64,000 bases of DNA from assembly GCF_000969905.1 (NCBI RefSeq), contig NZ_CP009520.1, positions 3,348,001-3,412,000 of the forward strand, given 5' to 3'. Below, piece after piece: positions 1 to 9,870 of the stretch (position 1 is the stretch's first letter; each line of letters starts with the position of its first letter). The notes beneath the pieces were generated by a model, which was not told the DNA's origin, searched no databases, and saw only the letters and a list, made by a program, of their open reading frames with translations. Made by a program: the position numbers and the translations under genes. Origin of the DNA: Methanosarcina vacuolata Z-761. Lineage in GTDB: Archaea; Halobacteriota; Methanosarcinia; Methanosarcinales; Methanosarcinaceae.

Positions 1-79
1 AATATATTTATTGGAGCGTGTAAAAAACCTTAAATACTATTCCTACATTGAAAACATTAGTGGTAAATTTATGTATGTA

Positions 80-88
80 TTTATATAA
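80..88 (+). promoter_or_regulatory. Putative TATA box for the vht operon
   Basis: The AT run TTTATATAA lies about 70 nt before the first start codon of the hydrogenase operon. That is the position expected for an archaeal TATA element with a short leader. No start-site data are available, so this is inferred from composition and spacing. Confidence 0.45.
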
Positions 89-157
89 TTACTGTGGACA
101 ATTATTCAAAATTTTCTTTCGGATGTATAATTTGGGTAAAATCAAGATGTGGTAGAG

Positions 158-1309
158 ATGAGTACTGGAATAAAAAATCTTGTCCGTACACTGGACAGTG
201 TGGACTTCTTAAAAATGGATCGACGCACTTTCATGAAAGCATTAGGTGCAATGGGTGCAGCTACATTCCTTGGCACATATAAATCTGAGATTGTAAGTGC
301 GCTTGAACTCGCAGAGACCAAGCTTCTTTGGATCCACGGTTCCGAATGTACCGGCTGTTCCGAATCGGTCTTAAATGCAGGTAATCCTGACCTTGTACAA
401 GCACTAGAAAAGCTTAATGTCAATCTTGCTTACCATGAGACTCTTTGTGCACAGCAGGGAATTTGGAATGATGGTAAGCTTGTAAACACCGCTGAGCTTA
501 ACTCCGAAATTCTCCAGGAAGAAATTTATAAAGAAGGCAACTACATTCTGGTCGTTGAAGGCGGAATTCCAAACGGTCCGGATGGTTCAGGCCGCTACCT
601 GGTTATTGGAAACAAGCCTTTCAAGCAGACCCTTGGAGAGGCTGCAAAGAATGCTGCAGCTGTCGTTGCAGTTGGAGCCTGTGCCTGTTGGGGAGGAATT
701 ACCAATGCAGAAAGCGATGTTGCCAAGGACACTGACTATAGAGGAGTAGCATTTTCAAAAACCGAGGCATCAAAAGGTATGCTTAAAGAACTTGGCATTG
801 ATAAGCCCGTAATCAATATTCCTGGTTGTCCGGCTCACCCTGATTGGGTACTCCTTACCCTGGGCGCAGTTATTCTTGGTAAGATTAAGATCCCAGATGA
901 CCTTTCTGCCGTTCTGGACGAGTATAACAGGCCAAAAGTCTTCTTCCCTCCAGACCATGTTGTGCATGACAACTGCCCCCGCCGTGGATACTACGACCGC
1001 GGAGAGCTTGATGAAGAGATTGGTGGGCCAGGGTGCCTGTGGAAACTTGGATGCAAAGCTCCTTACGCCCATGCAGACTGTGGAATCCGCAGGTGGAACG
1101 GTTCAGTAAGCATGTGTACTCAGGCAGGCGGCCCCTGTATTGCCTGTGTTGAACCAGGCTTCCCAGACTCCTCAAGACCCCTGTACGTTGAACGTGAAGA
1201 TGTAGGAGTTGCCGGAACAAACATTGATACAGTAGCCAAAGTTGCAGTTGGAGCAGCTGCAGTTGCAGCAGGCGTACATGCTGTTAGGAGAATGGGAAAA
1301 GGAGAGTGA
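158..1309 (+). CDS. vhtG: Methanophenazine-reducing [NiFe] hydrogenase small subunit
   Basis: Electron-transfer subunit of the membrane-bound F420-nonreducing hydrogenase that oxidises H2 on the outer membrane face and feeds methanophenazine through cytochrome b. The N-terminus carries a twin-arginine motif (DRRTFMK) before a hydrophobic stretch, so the folded subunit and its partner are exported by Tat. The proximal-cluster motif is complete (HGSECTGC), followed by GACACWGG and the GCPAHP cysteine. The medial/distal cluster residues follow in [20 protein letters not shown] and CIACVEPGFPD. A hydrophobic C-terminal segment rich in Ala and Val anchors it in the membrane. An in-frame GTG at 149 is an alternative start; ATG 158 is preferred because the next residues match the family. 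It is first gene of vhtGACD, 7 nt ahead of vhtA. Confidence 0.95.
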   Translation: MSTGIKNLVRTLDSVDFLKMDRRTFMKALGAMGAATFLGTYKSEIVSALELAETKLLWIHGSECTGCSESVLNAGNPDLVQALEKLNVNLAYHETLCAQQGIWNDGKLVNTAELNSEILQEEIYKEGNYILVVEGGIPNGPDGSGRYLVIGNKPFKQTLGEAAKNAAAVVAVGACACWGGITNAESDVAKDTDYRGVAFSKTEASKGMLKELGIDKPVINIPGCPAHPDWVLLTLGAVILGKIKIPDDLSAVLDEYNRPKVFFPPDHVVHDNCPRRGYYDRGELDEEIGGPGCLWKLGCKAPYAHADCGIRRWNGSVSMCTQAGGPCIACVEPGFPDSSRPLYVEREDVGVAGTNIDTVAKVAVGAAAVAAGVHAVRRMGKGE

Positions 1310-1316
1310 GTGAAAA

Positions 1317-3092
1317 ATGGTAAACGTTACAGTTGATCCCTTAACTAGAATTGAAGGTCACCAGCGCATATCCACTGAAGTAGGTGCTGACGGTGTTATT
1401 ACCGATGCCCAGTCATCTTCTCTTATATTCAGGGGTTTTGAACGCATTCTGCAGAACCAGGATCCAAGAGATGCAGCTTTTCTTACTCAGAGAATTTGTG
1501 GTGTCTGTCCTCTTGCTCATGGATTAGCATCCACAAATGCTCTTGACGACCTTTATGGCGTAGCTGAGAGCGTTCCAAAAGATGCTCTTATGATGAGAAA
1601 CATTTTCCAGGGCCTGAATATGGTTGCAAGCCATGCAACTCATATATATGTTCTCTTTGGTCCTGATCTTGCAAACCCGGCATACAAAAAGGTCCTTACA
1701 ACACTTGGAGACACCGGAAACGCAGTCTGGAATGAAATGGTTGGAAGGTTTGCCCCAATCAGCTACAAGATGGATGGCGCGGCTGTACCTGTAGGGAGTT
1801 CCTATCTTGCAGCAATTCCTGAGAAGAAACGCCTTCAAGAGGCTATTGCACTCATTGCCGGTAGAATGCCCGGTCCTTCATCCCTTTATCCAGGTGGATA
1901 TACCTACCCGGCTACTGTCGGAGATATAACCAAACTTTCCACTTACTATCTGCAGGTCATGGACTTCGTATCCAAACATACTCTGAAAGTTGATTTCAAT
2001 ACCTGGATCAAAAATACCTATCAGGCAAGCTCTCCTCAAAAAGCAGTAAGCTTTGTTACTGAACACCTGACTGACCTTTATAATAAAACATCGACTTCAA
2101 ATGACTTCTCCAAAGATGCAGGTTGGGGAGATGTGGAATTCTATGCAGCTTTTGGTTCAGAACTTGTAGGAGAAAAGATTCTCGGTCTTCCAGCAAGCCT
2201 TAAACATGATACAATCGGTGGGTACAAGGACCCAGCAAAGATCTGCTTCGTTTCATATGGCGGATACTACAAGTACAAAGACGGATACGACCCGAAGAGC
2301 CCAGCAGGAGACCGTATTTTCACCTCAGGTGTGGTAACAGGAAAGCTCGAATACCAGAAATTTGATCCGGAAAAGATTACTGAGAGTACTGCTCACTCCT
2401 TCTACCAGAACAGTTCCAATGACCTCGCACCAGCAAAAGGTGAAACCGTTCCATATACTGATCCAAATAAAATCGTTTACACAGGCGGTTCAAACAGCCA
2501 GTACAGCTGGGACAAGGCTCCGAGATATGACGGAATGGCAGGTGAAGTCGGGCCTCTTGCACGCATGCTAAATATAAAAGAGCCTCTAGTAACAGGTCTG
2601 GCTCAGGCTTTCGCTGAGAATGGTTACTCTGCAGCTAACGTTTACACCAGGATGCTGGCTCGTATGCAGGAAACTGCAATTCTCGCATATGAACTTCTCA
2701 ACTGGGTAACAGTTGATTACAACCCAAACGGCAAGATTTCCGTGCCTATAGACCTTAATACAGCTAAAAACAATTCGGGAATGGGCCTGTGGGAAGCACC
2801 TCGTGGAGCTCTTGGTCACTGGATCTCTGCTGGCAGCGATGGAAAAGTTACCAACTATCAGTGTATAGTTCCGGGTAGCTGGTTGATGTCCCCAAGAGAC
2901 AGCAAAGGAATTCCTGGCCCACTCGAACAGTCTCTCATTGGTTCAAAAATCAATACAGTTGGAGATGTCGATTATACCAATCCAGTTGGCATTTTCCATA
3001 TGGGAAGGTCCTACGATCCTTGCATTTCATGTGCAGTCCACACCATTGACCTGACTGGGAAAAACGCTCCAAATACACTAAGAATCCTCTAA
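1317..3092 (+). CDS. vhtA: Methanophenazine-reducing [NiFe] hydrogenase large subunit
   Basis: Catalytic subunit holding the Ni-Fe(CN)2CO centre. The N-terminal ligand motif RICGVC lies near residue 60 and the C-terminal motif DPCISCAVH near residue 577. The 14 residues after that His form the peptide expected to be removed by the maturation protease once nickel is inserted. RIEGH near residue 12 supplies the conserved Glu. There is no signal peptide of its own: it rides with the Tat-tagged small subunit. A Shine-Dalgarno-like GGAGAGTGAG precedes the ATG, and the start almost abuts vhtG. At 591 residues it is full length for group 1 methanogen enzymes. Confidence 0.96.
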   Translation: MVNVTVDPLTRIEGHQRISTEVGADGVITDAQSSSLIFRGFERILQNQDPRDAAFLTQRICGVCPLAHGLASTNALDDLYGVAESVPKDALMMRNIFQGLNMVASHATHIYVLFGPDLANPAYKKVLTTLGDTGNAVWNEMVGRFAPISYKMDGAAVPVGSSYLAAIPEKKRLQEAIALIAGRMPGPSSLYPGGYTYPATVGDITKLSTYYLQVMDFVSKHTLKVDFNTWIKNTYQASSPQKAVSFVTEHLTDLYNKTSTSNDFSKDAGWGDVEFYAAFGSELVGEKILGLPASLKHDTIGGYKDPAKICFVSYGGYYKYKDGYDPKSPAGDRIFTSGVVTGKLEYQKFDPEKITESTAHSFYQNSSNDLAPAKGETVPYTDPNKIVYTGGSNSQYSWDKAPRYDGMAGEVGPLARMLNIKEPLVTGLAQAFAENGYSAANVYTRMLARMQETAILAYELLNWVTVDYNPNGKISVPIDLNTAKNNSGMGLWEAPRGALGHWISAGSDGKVTNYQCIVPGSWLMSPRDSKGIPGPLEQSLIGSKINTVGDVDYTNPVGIFHMGRSYDPCISCAVHTIDLTGKNAPNTLRIL

Positions 3093-3117
3093 GTATAGTA
3101 CAGGGAGATGACCCACA

Positions 3118-3882
3118 ATGAAATCTAAAGGCGACAAGCCGATGATTGTTGAGCGCTATACAGTAACTGACAGGATAGCTCATACTGTCCACGCTGTTGC
3201 AATGTTAGTGCTCATCATTACCGGGTTAAAGATCTATATGGGATGGGAATTTATGAGTTTCCATACCGCCCGCGGTCTTCACATGATAGCGGTCCCATTC
3301 CTGCTTGCAGTGAACTGGATCCTTATTCCTTACAACATCTTCTCTGAAGGTCATGGGTTTATGGGAAAGATCTCGCACTTTACGGACCATTATATTTTCG
3401 GCCCTAAGGATGCAGCTCGCTTTGGCGGTATAATTGGTAACTTCTTCAGGAAAGGCAGATATCCGGCATTCAGTATATATGATGAAACTACTGGCCACTA
3501 CAAGACCAAACTTCATCCCTTAATGAAGATCCTGATCGTGCTTGAAGGTACAGCTATCTTCTTAATCGCGGTTTCAGGTGTTGTGCTTTACAAGCTCGAC
3601 TGGTCACTTTTCGGCCTCCCAATAGCCTCATGGATACTGACTATAACAGGCTTTATTTCGCCGTTATTCAACCTGTCTCCTCTGGAATTCCTCAGGGTAC
3701 TTCACCTGCTGATGACCTACTGGTTTGTTTTTGAACTTGTAGTTCACGTGGGTATTCTGGAATTCGATCCTCATGTCTGGAAGTACTATAAAGCTATCTT
3801 CCTGACAGGAAAAGAGGATCTGAGAGATACTCATTATTCTGAGGTTCTCCCAGCTTATTACCCTACAAAGGAAAAGCCGTGA
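3118..3882 (+). CDS. vhtC: Hydrogenase-linked cytochrome b subunit
   Basis: Membrane b-type cytochrome that takes electrons from the VhtG Fe-S chain and reduces methanophenazine. The protein (254 residues) has several hydrophobic helices (around residues 22-44, 58-80, 135-160, 165-185 and 195-220) with His residues in helix contexts such as AHTVHAV, GLHMIA, LHLL and VVHVG, suitable as haem ligands. A GGAGATGA ribosome site precedes the ATG. It lies 25 nt after vhtA in the same operon. The loop between helices 2 and 3 is basic and probably cytoplasmic. Family assignment is firm from gene order and sequence; exact haem ligands are inferred. Confidence 0.93.
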   Translation: MKSKGDKPMIVERYTVTDRIAHTVHAVAMLVLIITGLKIYMGWEFMSFHTARGLHMIAVPFLLAVNWILIPYNIFSEGHGFMGKISHFTDHYIFGPKDAARFGGIIGNFFRKGRYPAFSIYDETTGHYKTKLHPLMKILIVLEGTAIFLIAVSGVVLYKLDWSLFGLPIASWILTITGFISPLFNLSPLEFLRVLHLLMTYWFVFELVVHVGILEFDPHVWKYYKAIFLTGKEDLRDTHYSEVLPAYYPTKEKP

Positions 3883-3911
3883 AAATATCATAAAGAAAAA
3901 TATCAAATTTA

Positions 3912-3951
3912 AGGTAGTACAGGCATTTTTGAAAAGCCTGTATACCTTTTT
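3912..3951 (+). terminator. Terminator-like hairpin between vhtC and vhtD
   Basis: AGGTAGTACAGGC is followed by an A/T-rich loop and then GCCTGTATACCT plus a T-run. The 7-bp stem TACAGGC/GCCTGTA is extended by AGGTA/TACCT. The structure sits between the cytochrome and protease genes and could attenuate transcription into vhtD or shield the vhtGAC 3' end from decay. Confidence 0.6.
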
Positions 3952-3973
3952 AACTGCTTTTTTGAGTGAAAAT

Positions 3974-4459
3974 ATGTCTATACTAAATGCTCCTATACGC
4001 ATCCTTGGCTGCGGAAGCCCGTTAATGGGAAACGATGGTGTTGGCCTCAAAGTCATTGAGGTTCTTCAAGAATCAGAACTTAAAGACCTCAAGGATATCG
4101 ATATCATGGATGCAGGGGTCTGCGGGCTTGACCTTCTAAATCTTCTCGATGACGCCAGGAAAGTCATCATAGTTGATGCAATTCTGGCTAACAGCCCTCC
4201 AGGTTCAGTACACCATATAGAAGGGAAGGAATTACTTGAAGGCGTAGAGTTTCACCCCCTGGTTTCAGTACATGACCTGACAATTACAGATGTATTGAAA
4301 ATAGGAGAACAGGTCCAAGAACTTCCAGAAATTGTGGTCATCGGGATTGAAATCGGATCAATTGTCACGGAAGCTACGCTGGAAATCAGTCCAGATGTCC
4401 TTAAAGGTGTGGATAAAGCCATAAAGCTCATCAAGGAAGAGGTCTTTTCTTCACTTTAA
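3974..4459 (+). CDS. vhtD: Hydrogenase maturation endopeptidase
   Basis: HycI/HyaD-type protease that removes the C-terminal peptide of the hydrogenase large subunit after nickel insertion. It carries the family N-terminal GCGSPLMGNDGVG (usually GNxLxxDDG), then DAGVCGLDLL and the SVHDLT histidine segment. These supply the acidic and His residues that bind the nickel-loaded precursor. Reading could begin upstream at 3929, but ATG 3974 has a GAGTGA ribosome site and the expected N-terminus, giving 161 residues. The second hydrogenase operon in this window has no protease gene, so this enzyme may serve both large subunits. Confidence 0.9.
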   Translation: MSILNAPIRILGCGSPLMGNDGVGLKVIEVLQESELKDLKDIDIMDAGVCGLDLLNLLDDARKVIIVDAILANSPPGSVHHIEGKELLEGVEFHPLVSVHDLTITDVLKIGEQVQELPEIVVIGIEIGSIVTEATLEISPDVLKGVDKAIKLIKEEVFSSL

Positions 4460-4600
4460 TTTTATTTTTACTATTTACTTTAATTTTTGTTTTGTTCAAT
4501 TTTCCCAACTTTTCCCCACTTTTTAGTTCTGTTTTTTTCCCTTTTTTAATTTTGGCTTTGCCCTCTGTTTTTAGTTTATATTTTGCCCCATATTTGCTAT
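4460..4600 (+). terminator. T-rich termination region after vhtD
   Basis: Directly after the vhtD stop codon the sense strand is a long run of T-tracts broken by single A or C residues, with no hairpin needed. This matches archaeal oligo(U)-dependent termination. Confidence 0.5.
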
Positions 4601-4702
4601 TTTATTAATTTCAATTCTTTCCTTCTACAGTAATTTATATCTGGTAAAAGGCCCATTTGAATATAATATATTAGAAAGAATTTATAATTCCGGGGTGGGA
4701 AT

Positions 4703-5230
4703 ATTTCACGATTCCTTCGTCAAGTAGTACTTAAAATACTTTCTTTTGGAGCAATTTTCTATGTAGCAACGCTTGTTGCTGCAAATACCTCTATTACTCA
4801 GAAGAATCTCGAGACCGAAGTTATCATCAACGTACCGGCTGCCAGGGTATGGCAAGCGCTTACTGATTTCGGGGCATACCCACAGTGGAATCCGTTTATC
4901 CGTGAGGTGACCGGAGTTTCCAGTCCAGGTGAGAAATTAACAATTCAAATTCATCTAGGCGACCGTGTTATGACAATTCGGCCAACTATTCTTGTCATTC
5001 AGCCAGAAAGAGAGCTGCGCTGGATCGGTCATCTGTTAATTCCTGGGATATTCGATGGTGAGCACAGTTTTGTAATAGAGCCAGCTGGTGAGAACCGAGT
5101 GCGTCTGATTCAGCGAGAGACATTTAACGGGCTTTTGGTGCCGTTTTCGGGTTCCCTGCTTGGCAATACTAAACGGAATTTTAGTATGATGAATCTGGCA
5201 CTTAAAGAGCGCGTGGAGCAGGCAAACTAA
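4703..5230 (+). CDS. SRPBCC (START/polyketide-cyclase-like) domain protein, start codon unclear
   Basis: The reading frame is open from the TAA at 4685 to the TAA at 5228. It encodes an N-terminal hydrophobic segment (about FGAIFYVATLVAA) and then a complete SRPBCC fold start (TEVIINVPAARVWQALTDF, AYPQWNPFI), continuing to the C-terminal helix. SRPBCC proteins bind hydrophobic ligands in a deep pocket; the substrate here is unknown. No ATG, GTG or TTG occurs in frame before the GTG at 4907, which would remove the first strand and helix of the fold. The start given (ATT, 4703) follows GGTGGGA but is speculative. Either a non-standard start is used or the start codon has been lost and the gene is decaying. 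Confidence 0.55.
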   Translation: MSRFLRQVVLKILSFGAIFYVATLVAANTSITQKNLETEVIINVPAARVWQALTDFGAYPQWNPFIREVTGVSSPGEKLTIQIHLGDRVMTIRPTILVIQPERELRWIGHLLIPGIFDGEHSFVIEPAGENRVRLIQRETFNGLLVPFSGSLLGNTKRNFSMMNLALKERVEQAN

Positions 5231-5250
5231 GCTAAGCCTGAAATCCTGCT

Positions 5251-5312
5251 GGACAAATAAGTTAAATTTCAAGCCCCTGCTGGACAAATAAGTTAAATTT
5301 CAAGCCCCTGCT
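5251..5312. repeat. Two exact-type 31-nt tandem repeats
   Basis: The unit starting GGACAAATAAGTTAAATTTC occurs twice head to tail just after the SRPBCC gene, with a partial third unit. The rest of the gene-free stretch to 5599 shows no recognisable gene or RNA. Confidence 0.75.
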
Positions 5313-5599
5313 AGACGAAACTCTAGAAAAAGAACCGGATATAATTCCGGAAAAAGAAAAAGTGAGGTTTCTGTTTCTCAGGGTGTGTTTCCAAACGGAG
5401 CTACGAGCCCAGAAAAAATTTATACAATCGGGGTCAAGGGCCCAAGAACCGATTCCTTTAATCAACAGATTTTTCGAAACAGATCTCTAAATTTTAAATA
5501 TCATCTTTTTTATTATCCTTTCAGGTTAGTATAGATCTCTTTTTATTGAAACTTCCATTTAAAACTGTTTATATTAGTAAGGCTCTTTTCCCTTTACGG

Positions 5600-6520
5600 T
5601 TACTCGGATTTTCCAGGCACCCAGTTGCTATAGAGTTTCCATTCAATCAAAGAGTCTTCACTGTCGGTTTCGATGTAAAATCTCCATATAAAAGGCTCTG
5701 TTATCGCAGAGAATTCAAAATTTACAAGAGTATCAGGCAAAAGTATAGATTCTTTTGCTTCACCTGTATTTGTTTTTATCATAATACTTGATTCCTTAAC
5801 ATTCAGGTTACTTACTTCGAGACGTACCGATTTTCCAGCTTCAGCTTCAAAAGAAGAACTACTCCCACTCCAGGTTCCTGCAGTATGGAATTTACGTCCC
5901 TTACTATCAACCGTAGGGGGTAGTCTGGTCATAGGTGGAGTTATGGGTCTAGTTACATGCACAGGCTTTTGGTCAAGCGGAACTGCCTGGGTTTTCAGGA
6001 TTGGAGGTCCCGCTACCGGTGCTTCAGGAGGTTGTGGTATTTTAACCGCAGGAGCCCCTACTCTCGGAGCACGTGGAATCTCTACTGGCGGGACTTCAGG
6101 TGCTCTTACCGGTCCAACCGGAGATGCTCTTGGTGATCGAACCGGAGATTCCGGGAATAATGGAGCAGAAATTTCTGATACCTGCGGCTCAGTTACTGGT
6201 GAAACCGAAGGCTTCCGGGCGCCCGCGAAAAATTCCTCATCAAGACTTCCTATAGTCTCTGACCCTATTATACCATCAACTTTCAGGCCTCTTGACTCCT
6301 GGTAACTTCTAACCGCAAGTTCGGTTTCCCCGCCAAAAATACCATTGGCTCCAACTTCAGGCACGGGAAAATCCAAAAATATTAAAGCCTGTTGAACTTT
6401 CCTTACCGCAGAGCCGCTATCTCCTTTCTGGAGAACTATTTCTTTGTCATAGCAGCCCTCCAGAACTTCATCACCTGCAAATCTCGACGACCTTAAGTCG
6501 TGACCATCCCCAATAGTCAT
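5600..6520 (-). CDS. Peptidoglycan-binding-domain protein with Pro-rich linker
   Basis: Three parts are visible in 306 residues. Around residues 28-95 lies a PG_binding_1-type three-helix domain (LQKGDSGSAVRKVQQAL, VDGIIGSETIGSL). Residues about 105-205 form a low-complexity Pro/Val/Ala linker with repeated PxxxP units. Residues about 210-306 look like a beta-sandwich (FHTAGTWSG, SVRLEVSNLNV, IEWKLYSNWVPG). There is no signal peptide or membrane segment. Methanosarcina has no murein, so the first domain probably binds another polymer or serves as a protein-interaction module. It is divergently oriented to the second hydrogenase operon. No specific function can be assigned. Confidence 0.8.
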   Translation of the reverse strand: MTIGDGHDLRSSRFAGDEVLEGCYDKEIVLQKGDSGSAVRKVQQALIFLDFPVPEVGANGIFGGETELAVRSYQESRGLKVDGIIGSETIGSLDEEFFAGARKPSVSPVTEPQVSEISAPLFPESPVRSPRASPVGPVRAPEVPPVEIPRAPRVGAPAVKIPQPPEAPVAGPPILKTQAVPLDQKPVHVTRPITPPMTRLPPTVDSKGRKFHTAGTWSGSSSSFEAEAGKSVRLEVSNLNVKESSIMIKTNTGEAKESILLPDTLVNFEFSAITEPFIWRFYIETDSEDSLIEWKLYSNWVPGKSE

Positions 6521-6784
6521 ATTCTATCCCCCATATTTGCCGCACAACTTTTCCCTGAAATATGCAGCGTTATCACTAAACGTTACTAGCCTTAAAATTT
6601 CAATAAATAAAGTAGTGATATTAAAATATATAAGTTTTTAGAAAAATTATATTTATTAAATGACTTAAATTTAATTTAAACGATCTTCTGCTATTGCAAA
6701 GTAAAGGAGTTACCTGTAACGCGGGTTATCGAAGATTTGTTAGTCTTTTATAGATATGATAGTCTTTAATATATTGGACTCTAT

Positions 6785-6802
6785 TTTTTATATATATTTA
6801 GA
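6785..6802 (+). promoter_or_regulatory. Putative TATA element of the second hydrogenase operon
   Basis: A TTTTTATATATATTTAGA tract ends about 17 nt before ATG 6819, and no Shine-Dalgarno sequence precedes that ATG. Initiation about 25 nt downstream of this element would give a leaderless or nearly leaderless transcript. A second AT block near 6765-6778 (TTTAATATATTGG) is the alternative TATA. Confidence 0.4.
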
Positions 6803-6818
6803 TATAATTATTTGTAAC

Positions 6819-8066
6819 ATGGGGGGAAGTGGAACGGATAATGACGACTTACTTGAAAAGTTTAAAAATCTCGATTTCATGAAAATGGATCGGCGGACAT
6901 TTATAAAAGCTGTGGGGGTATTAGGGGCTTCACTGTTTTTGCAAACGTATAAAAACGATATAGCAAAAGCTCTTGAGTTTTCTGAAACTAAAGTTGTATG
7001 GCTTCACGGAGTAATGGATAGTGGCTGTACCATATCAATGCTGGACGGAGGATCTCCTGATATCATCGAATTCCTTCAGGAGTACAATCTCAAACTTCTC
7101 TATCATGAAGTTTTAATGATGCAGCAGGGGATTTTCGTAGATGGGAAGCTCGCAAATACCAGTGATCTTAATTCAGAGATTGTACTGGATGAGATCCTGG
7201 GAAGGGAAAAAGATTATGTTCTGGTCTCCGAAGGAGCAATTTCGAACGGACCTCAAGGTTCCGGGAAATATCTCATGCTGGGAGGAAGGACCTATAAAGA
7301 GATTTACGCGAAAGCTGCTAAAAACGCTTTAGCAATTGTTGCAATTGGGAATTGTGCGACTAACGGTGGGGTGAACTCTGCTAAGAGTGATATAGTCGAA
7401 CTTATGGACCCACGTGGGGTTGCTTTTACTATGGAAGATGCTTCAAAGGGGATTTTAGATCTTCTTGGCATCGAAAAGCCTGTAATTAATCTTACTGGTT
7501 GCCCTACTCATCCAGACTGGGTTTTTTTGACAATAGGTGCAGTTGTTTTGGGAAAGATAAAGATACCTGATGATTTGCCTAATGTCCTGGACCACTGGAA
7601 ACGTCCAAAGGTTTTCTTCCCGCCTGACCACGTTATTCATGATAATTGTTCTCGTCGCGGGTACTATGACCGTGGAGAGTTTGAGCTTACAGTAGGTGGG
7701 CCGAAGTGCCTATGGAAACTGGGGTGCAAGGGACCCTATACCCATGCAGACTGTGCTACTCGCAACTGGAACGGCCATCTCAATTACTGTCCTCAGGCAG
7801 GATCTCCCTGTATTGGCTGCGTCCAGCCGGGCTTCCCTGATAGCACCAGGCCTTTTTTTGTGGAAATTGAGAAGACAGGAATTGTAGGTACGAATATCAC
7901 TACTATAGCGGGCGTGGCAATCGGAGGCGCGCTACTTGCTGCAGGGGCTCATGCTGTAAGGAGAACTGCCATGAAAAGACCTGAGGACGAGGAAGGCTTT
8001 GCCGAAGAAAGCACTCCAGAAGAAACCGGAGAGAAACCCATAGAGGAAGCCGGAGGTGAAAAATAA
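6819..8066 (+). CDS. vhxG: Second [NiFe] hydrogenase small subunit with altered proximal-cluster motif
   Basis: Paralogue of VhtG with the same architecture: Tat motif [50 protein letters not shown] and a hydrophobic C-terminal helix, plus an acidic tail of about 30 residues absent from VhtG. At the first cluster-binding site the VhtG sequence HGSECTGC reads HGVMDSGC, so the first proximal-cluster cysteine is Asp (codon 7017-7019, residue 67) and the preceding Glu is Met. All other cluster cysteines remain. A frame extension back to 6756 encodes promoter-like AT sequence and is rejected. The symbol vhx is used because such a second, enigmatic G-A-C operon is known in Methanosarcina; vhoG is the alternative name. 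Confidence 0.9.
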   Translation: MGGSGTDNDDLLEKFKNLDFMKMDRRTFIKAVGVLGASLFLQTYKNDIAKALEFSETKVVWLHGVMDSGCTISMLDGGSPDIIEFLQEYNLKLLYHEVLMMQQGIFVDGKLANTSDLNSEIVLDEILGREKDYVLVSEGAISNGPQGSGKYLMLGGRTYKEIYAKAAKNALAIVAIGNCATNGGVNSAKSDIVELMDPRGVAFTMEDASKGILDLLGIEKPVINLTGCPTHPDWVFLTIGAVVLGKIKIPDDLPNVLDHWKRPKVFFPPDHVIHDNCSRRGYYDRGEFELTVGGPKCLWKLGCKGPYTHADCATRNWNGHLNYCPQAGSPCIGCVQPGFPDSTRPFFVEIEKTGIVGTNITTIAGVAIGGALLAAGAHAVRRTAMKRPEDEEGFAEESTPEETGEKPIEEAGGEK

Positions 8067-9856
8067 TGGTACAGGTCACTGTTGATCCTGTTTCGAGAAT
8101 TGAAGGGCACTACAGGATCAATACCGAAGTCAATGGAGAAGGCGTAATTACTGATGCACAGAGTAACGGTTTGCAGTTAAGGGGTTTTGAACGTCTCCTG
8201 CAGCGCCAGGACCCCAGGGATGCAGCACTTCTGTCCCAGAGGATCTGCGGGGTCTGTCCGGTTAGCCACGGCATAGCTGCAGCAAATGCCCTCGATGAAC
8301 TTTTTGGAGTCGCAGGTGAGGTTCCCAAAAACGGTCTTTTAATGCGAAACATCCAGCAGGCTCTGAATTACATAGCCAGCCATGCAGCACACGTCTACGT
8401 GCTCTGGGCCCCTGACCTTGCAAACTCAGCTTACCGTGACATCCTGGCAAAATACGGTGATGTTGGAAATTCAGTCTGGAAAGAACTTCAGGGGCGTTTT
8501 GCACCTTTGATTTATCAGATTGACGGTGCCAGTTATCCGGCAGGCTCGTCCTATCTGGGCGCTATAGTGGAATTTCGCCGTTTGCACGAAGCCATTTCTT
8601 TAATAGCTAGCAAGATGCCACATCCGGTTCTTCAGCATGTTGGAGGTGTAGTTTATTCTCCGACTGTTGCTGATATCGGGCAAATTCTAAGCTATGTCAC
8701 GAAAACGATGGAGTTTGTTAAAGCATTTACTCTTGGGGTCTCTCCCGATACCTGGATTGAAAATACTTACAGAGCTTCTTCTCCTCAAAAGGCTGCTAAT
8801 TTCGTTCTTAATCACCTGCAAGAACTTCTGAATAAATCCCTTGACAGTAAGGACTTCTCACACTCGGCTGGCTGGGGAGACGTCCCTCTCTTTGCGGCTT
8901 TTGGCTCGGAGCTTATAGGGGAAAAACTTCTCGGCCTGCCTATCAGTATGAAAATGGACCTTGCAGGGACTTACAAAGATCCCGATAAGATTGGTTTTCT
9001 TTCCTACGGAGTTTTCTTTAAGCCCGAGAAAGGAGATGGATATGACCCTACAAGTCCTGCTGATAGCAGAGTTATTCCCTCCGGCTATATGGATGGATAT
9101 TTCAAGCTTGAAAAATTTGACTACAGGAAGATCTCAGAAAGTATTAGCCACTCCTTTTACATTGACGATGTAAACGATCGTCCTCCCTGGAATGGGGTTA
9201 CGGTTCCGGAAGGGACCCCCGAAAATATTGATTATACAAAAGGATCAAAGAGCCGTTACTCGTGGGCAAAAGCCCCTCATTATGACGGCATTCCGTGTGA
9301 AGTCGGCCCTCTTGCCCGTATGATGGTTATGGGAGAACCTCTTGTTACGGCATTGGTAAAAACTTTTCAGGATAACGGCTACTATCCTGTCAACAACTAT
9401 ACCCGCATGATTGCAAGGATGCAGGAAATTCTTGTAGTGGTCCCGGAACTTATAAAATGGCTCACGCAGGACCTTCAGGCAGGCGGAAAGGTTGCTGTGC
9501 ATACCGATCTTTCCATGGCAAAGAGTTCCACAGGAATGGGTTTATGGGAAGCTCCGCGAGGGGCACTGGGGCACTGGATTGCTACAGATTCGGATTCTAT
9601 GGTAACTCTTTACCAGGCTGTGGTTCCGAGCACCTGGAACCTTGCTCCAAGGAATTCGCAGGGAATCCCAAGCCCTGTTGAACAGGCCCTAATAGGCACC
9701 AAAATCTCGGCTGCCGAAAATGCACTTGGAGTGGATTATTCAAATCCTCTCGGAATCCTGCATACAGCCCGGTCTTACGATCCCTGCCTGGCATGTGCAG
9801 TTCATACAATTGATAAAACCGGAAAGCACCCGGACTATATAATCAAGGTACTTTGA
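8066..9856 (+). CDS. vhxA: Second [NiFe] hydrogenase large subunit
   Basis: Paralogue of VhtA (596 residues). The nickel-binding motifs RICGVC and DPCLACAVH are both intact, as is RIEGH, so a NiFe centre can be expected. A 14-residue peptide follows the last His and should be removed by a maturation protease, presumably VhtD, since this operon has none. The start codon overlaps the vhxG stop by one base (TAATG), indicating translational coupling. The retained active-site ligands argue against simple decay of the operon despite the unusual small subunit. Confidence 0.93.
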   Translation: MVQVTVDPVSRIEGHYRINTEVNGEGVITDAQSNGLQLRGFERLLQRQDPRDAALLSQRICGVCPVSHGIAAANALDELFGVAGEVPKNGLLMRNIQQALNYIASHAAHVYVLWAPDLANSAYRDILAKYGDVGNSVWKELQGRFAPLIYQIDGASYPAGSSYLGAIVEFRRLHEAISLIASKMPHPVLQHVGGVVYSPTVADIGQILSYVTKTMEFVKAFTLGVSPDTWIENTYRASSPQKAANFVLNHLQELLNKSLDSKDFSHSAGWGDVPLFAAFGSELIGEKLLGLPISMKMDLAGTYKDPDKIGFLSYGVFFKPEKGDGYDPTSPADSRVIPSGYMDGYFKLEKFDYRKISESISHSFYIDDVNDRPPWNGVTVPEGTPENIDYTKGSKSRYSWAKAPHYDGIPCEVGPLARMMVMGEPLVTALVKTFQDNGYYPVNNYTRMIARMQEILVVVPELIKWLTQDLQAGGKVAVHTDLSMAKSSTGMGLWEAPRGALGHWIATDSDSMVTLYQAVVPSTWNLAPRNSQGIPSPVEQALIGTKISAAENALGVDYSNPLGILHTARSYDPCLACAVHTIDKTGKHPDYIIKVL

Positions 9857-9870
9857 AGGAGGTTGAAAGT

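Noticed and set aside
5284-5490. Open plus-strand frame after the 31-nt repeats
   Set aside because: It has no start codon near its beginning and no recognisable motif; probably chance.
6756-6818. N-terminal extension of the second hydrogenase small subunit
   Set aside because: The added residues come from AT-rich promoter-like DNA and are absent from the paralogue.
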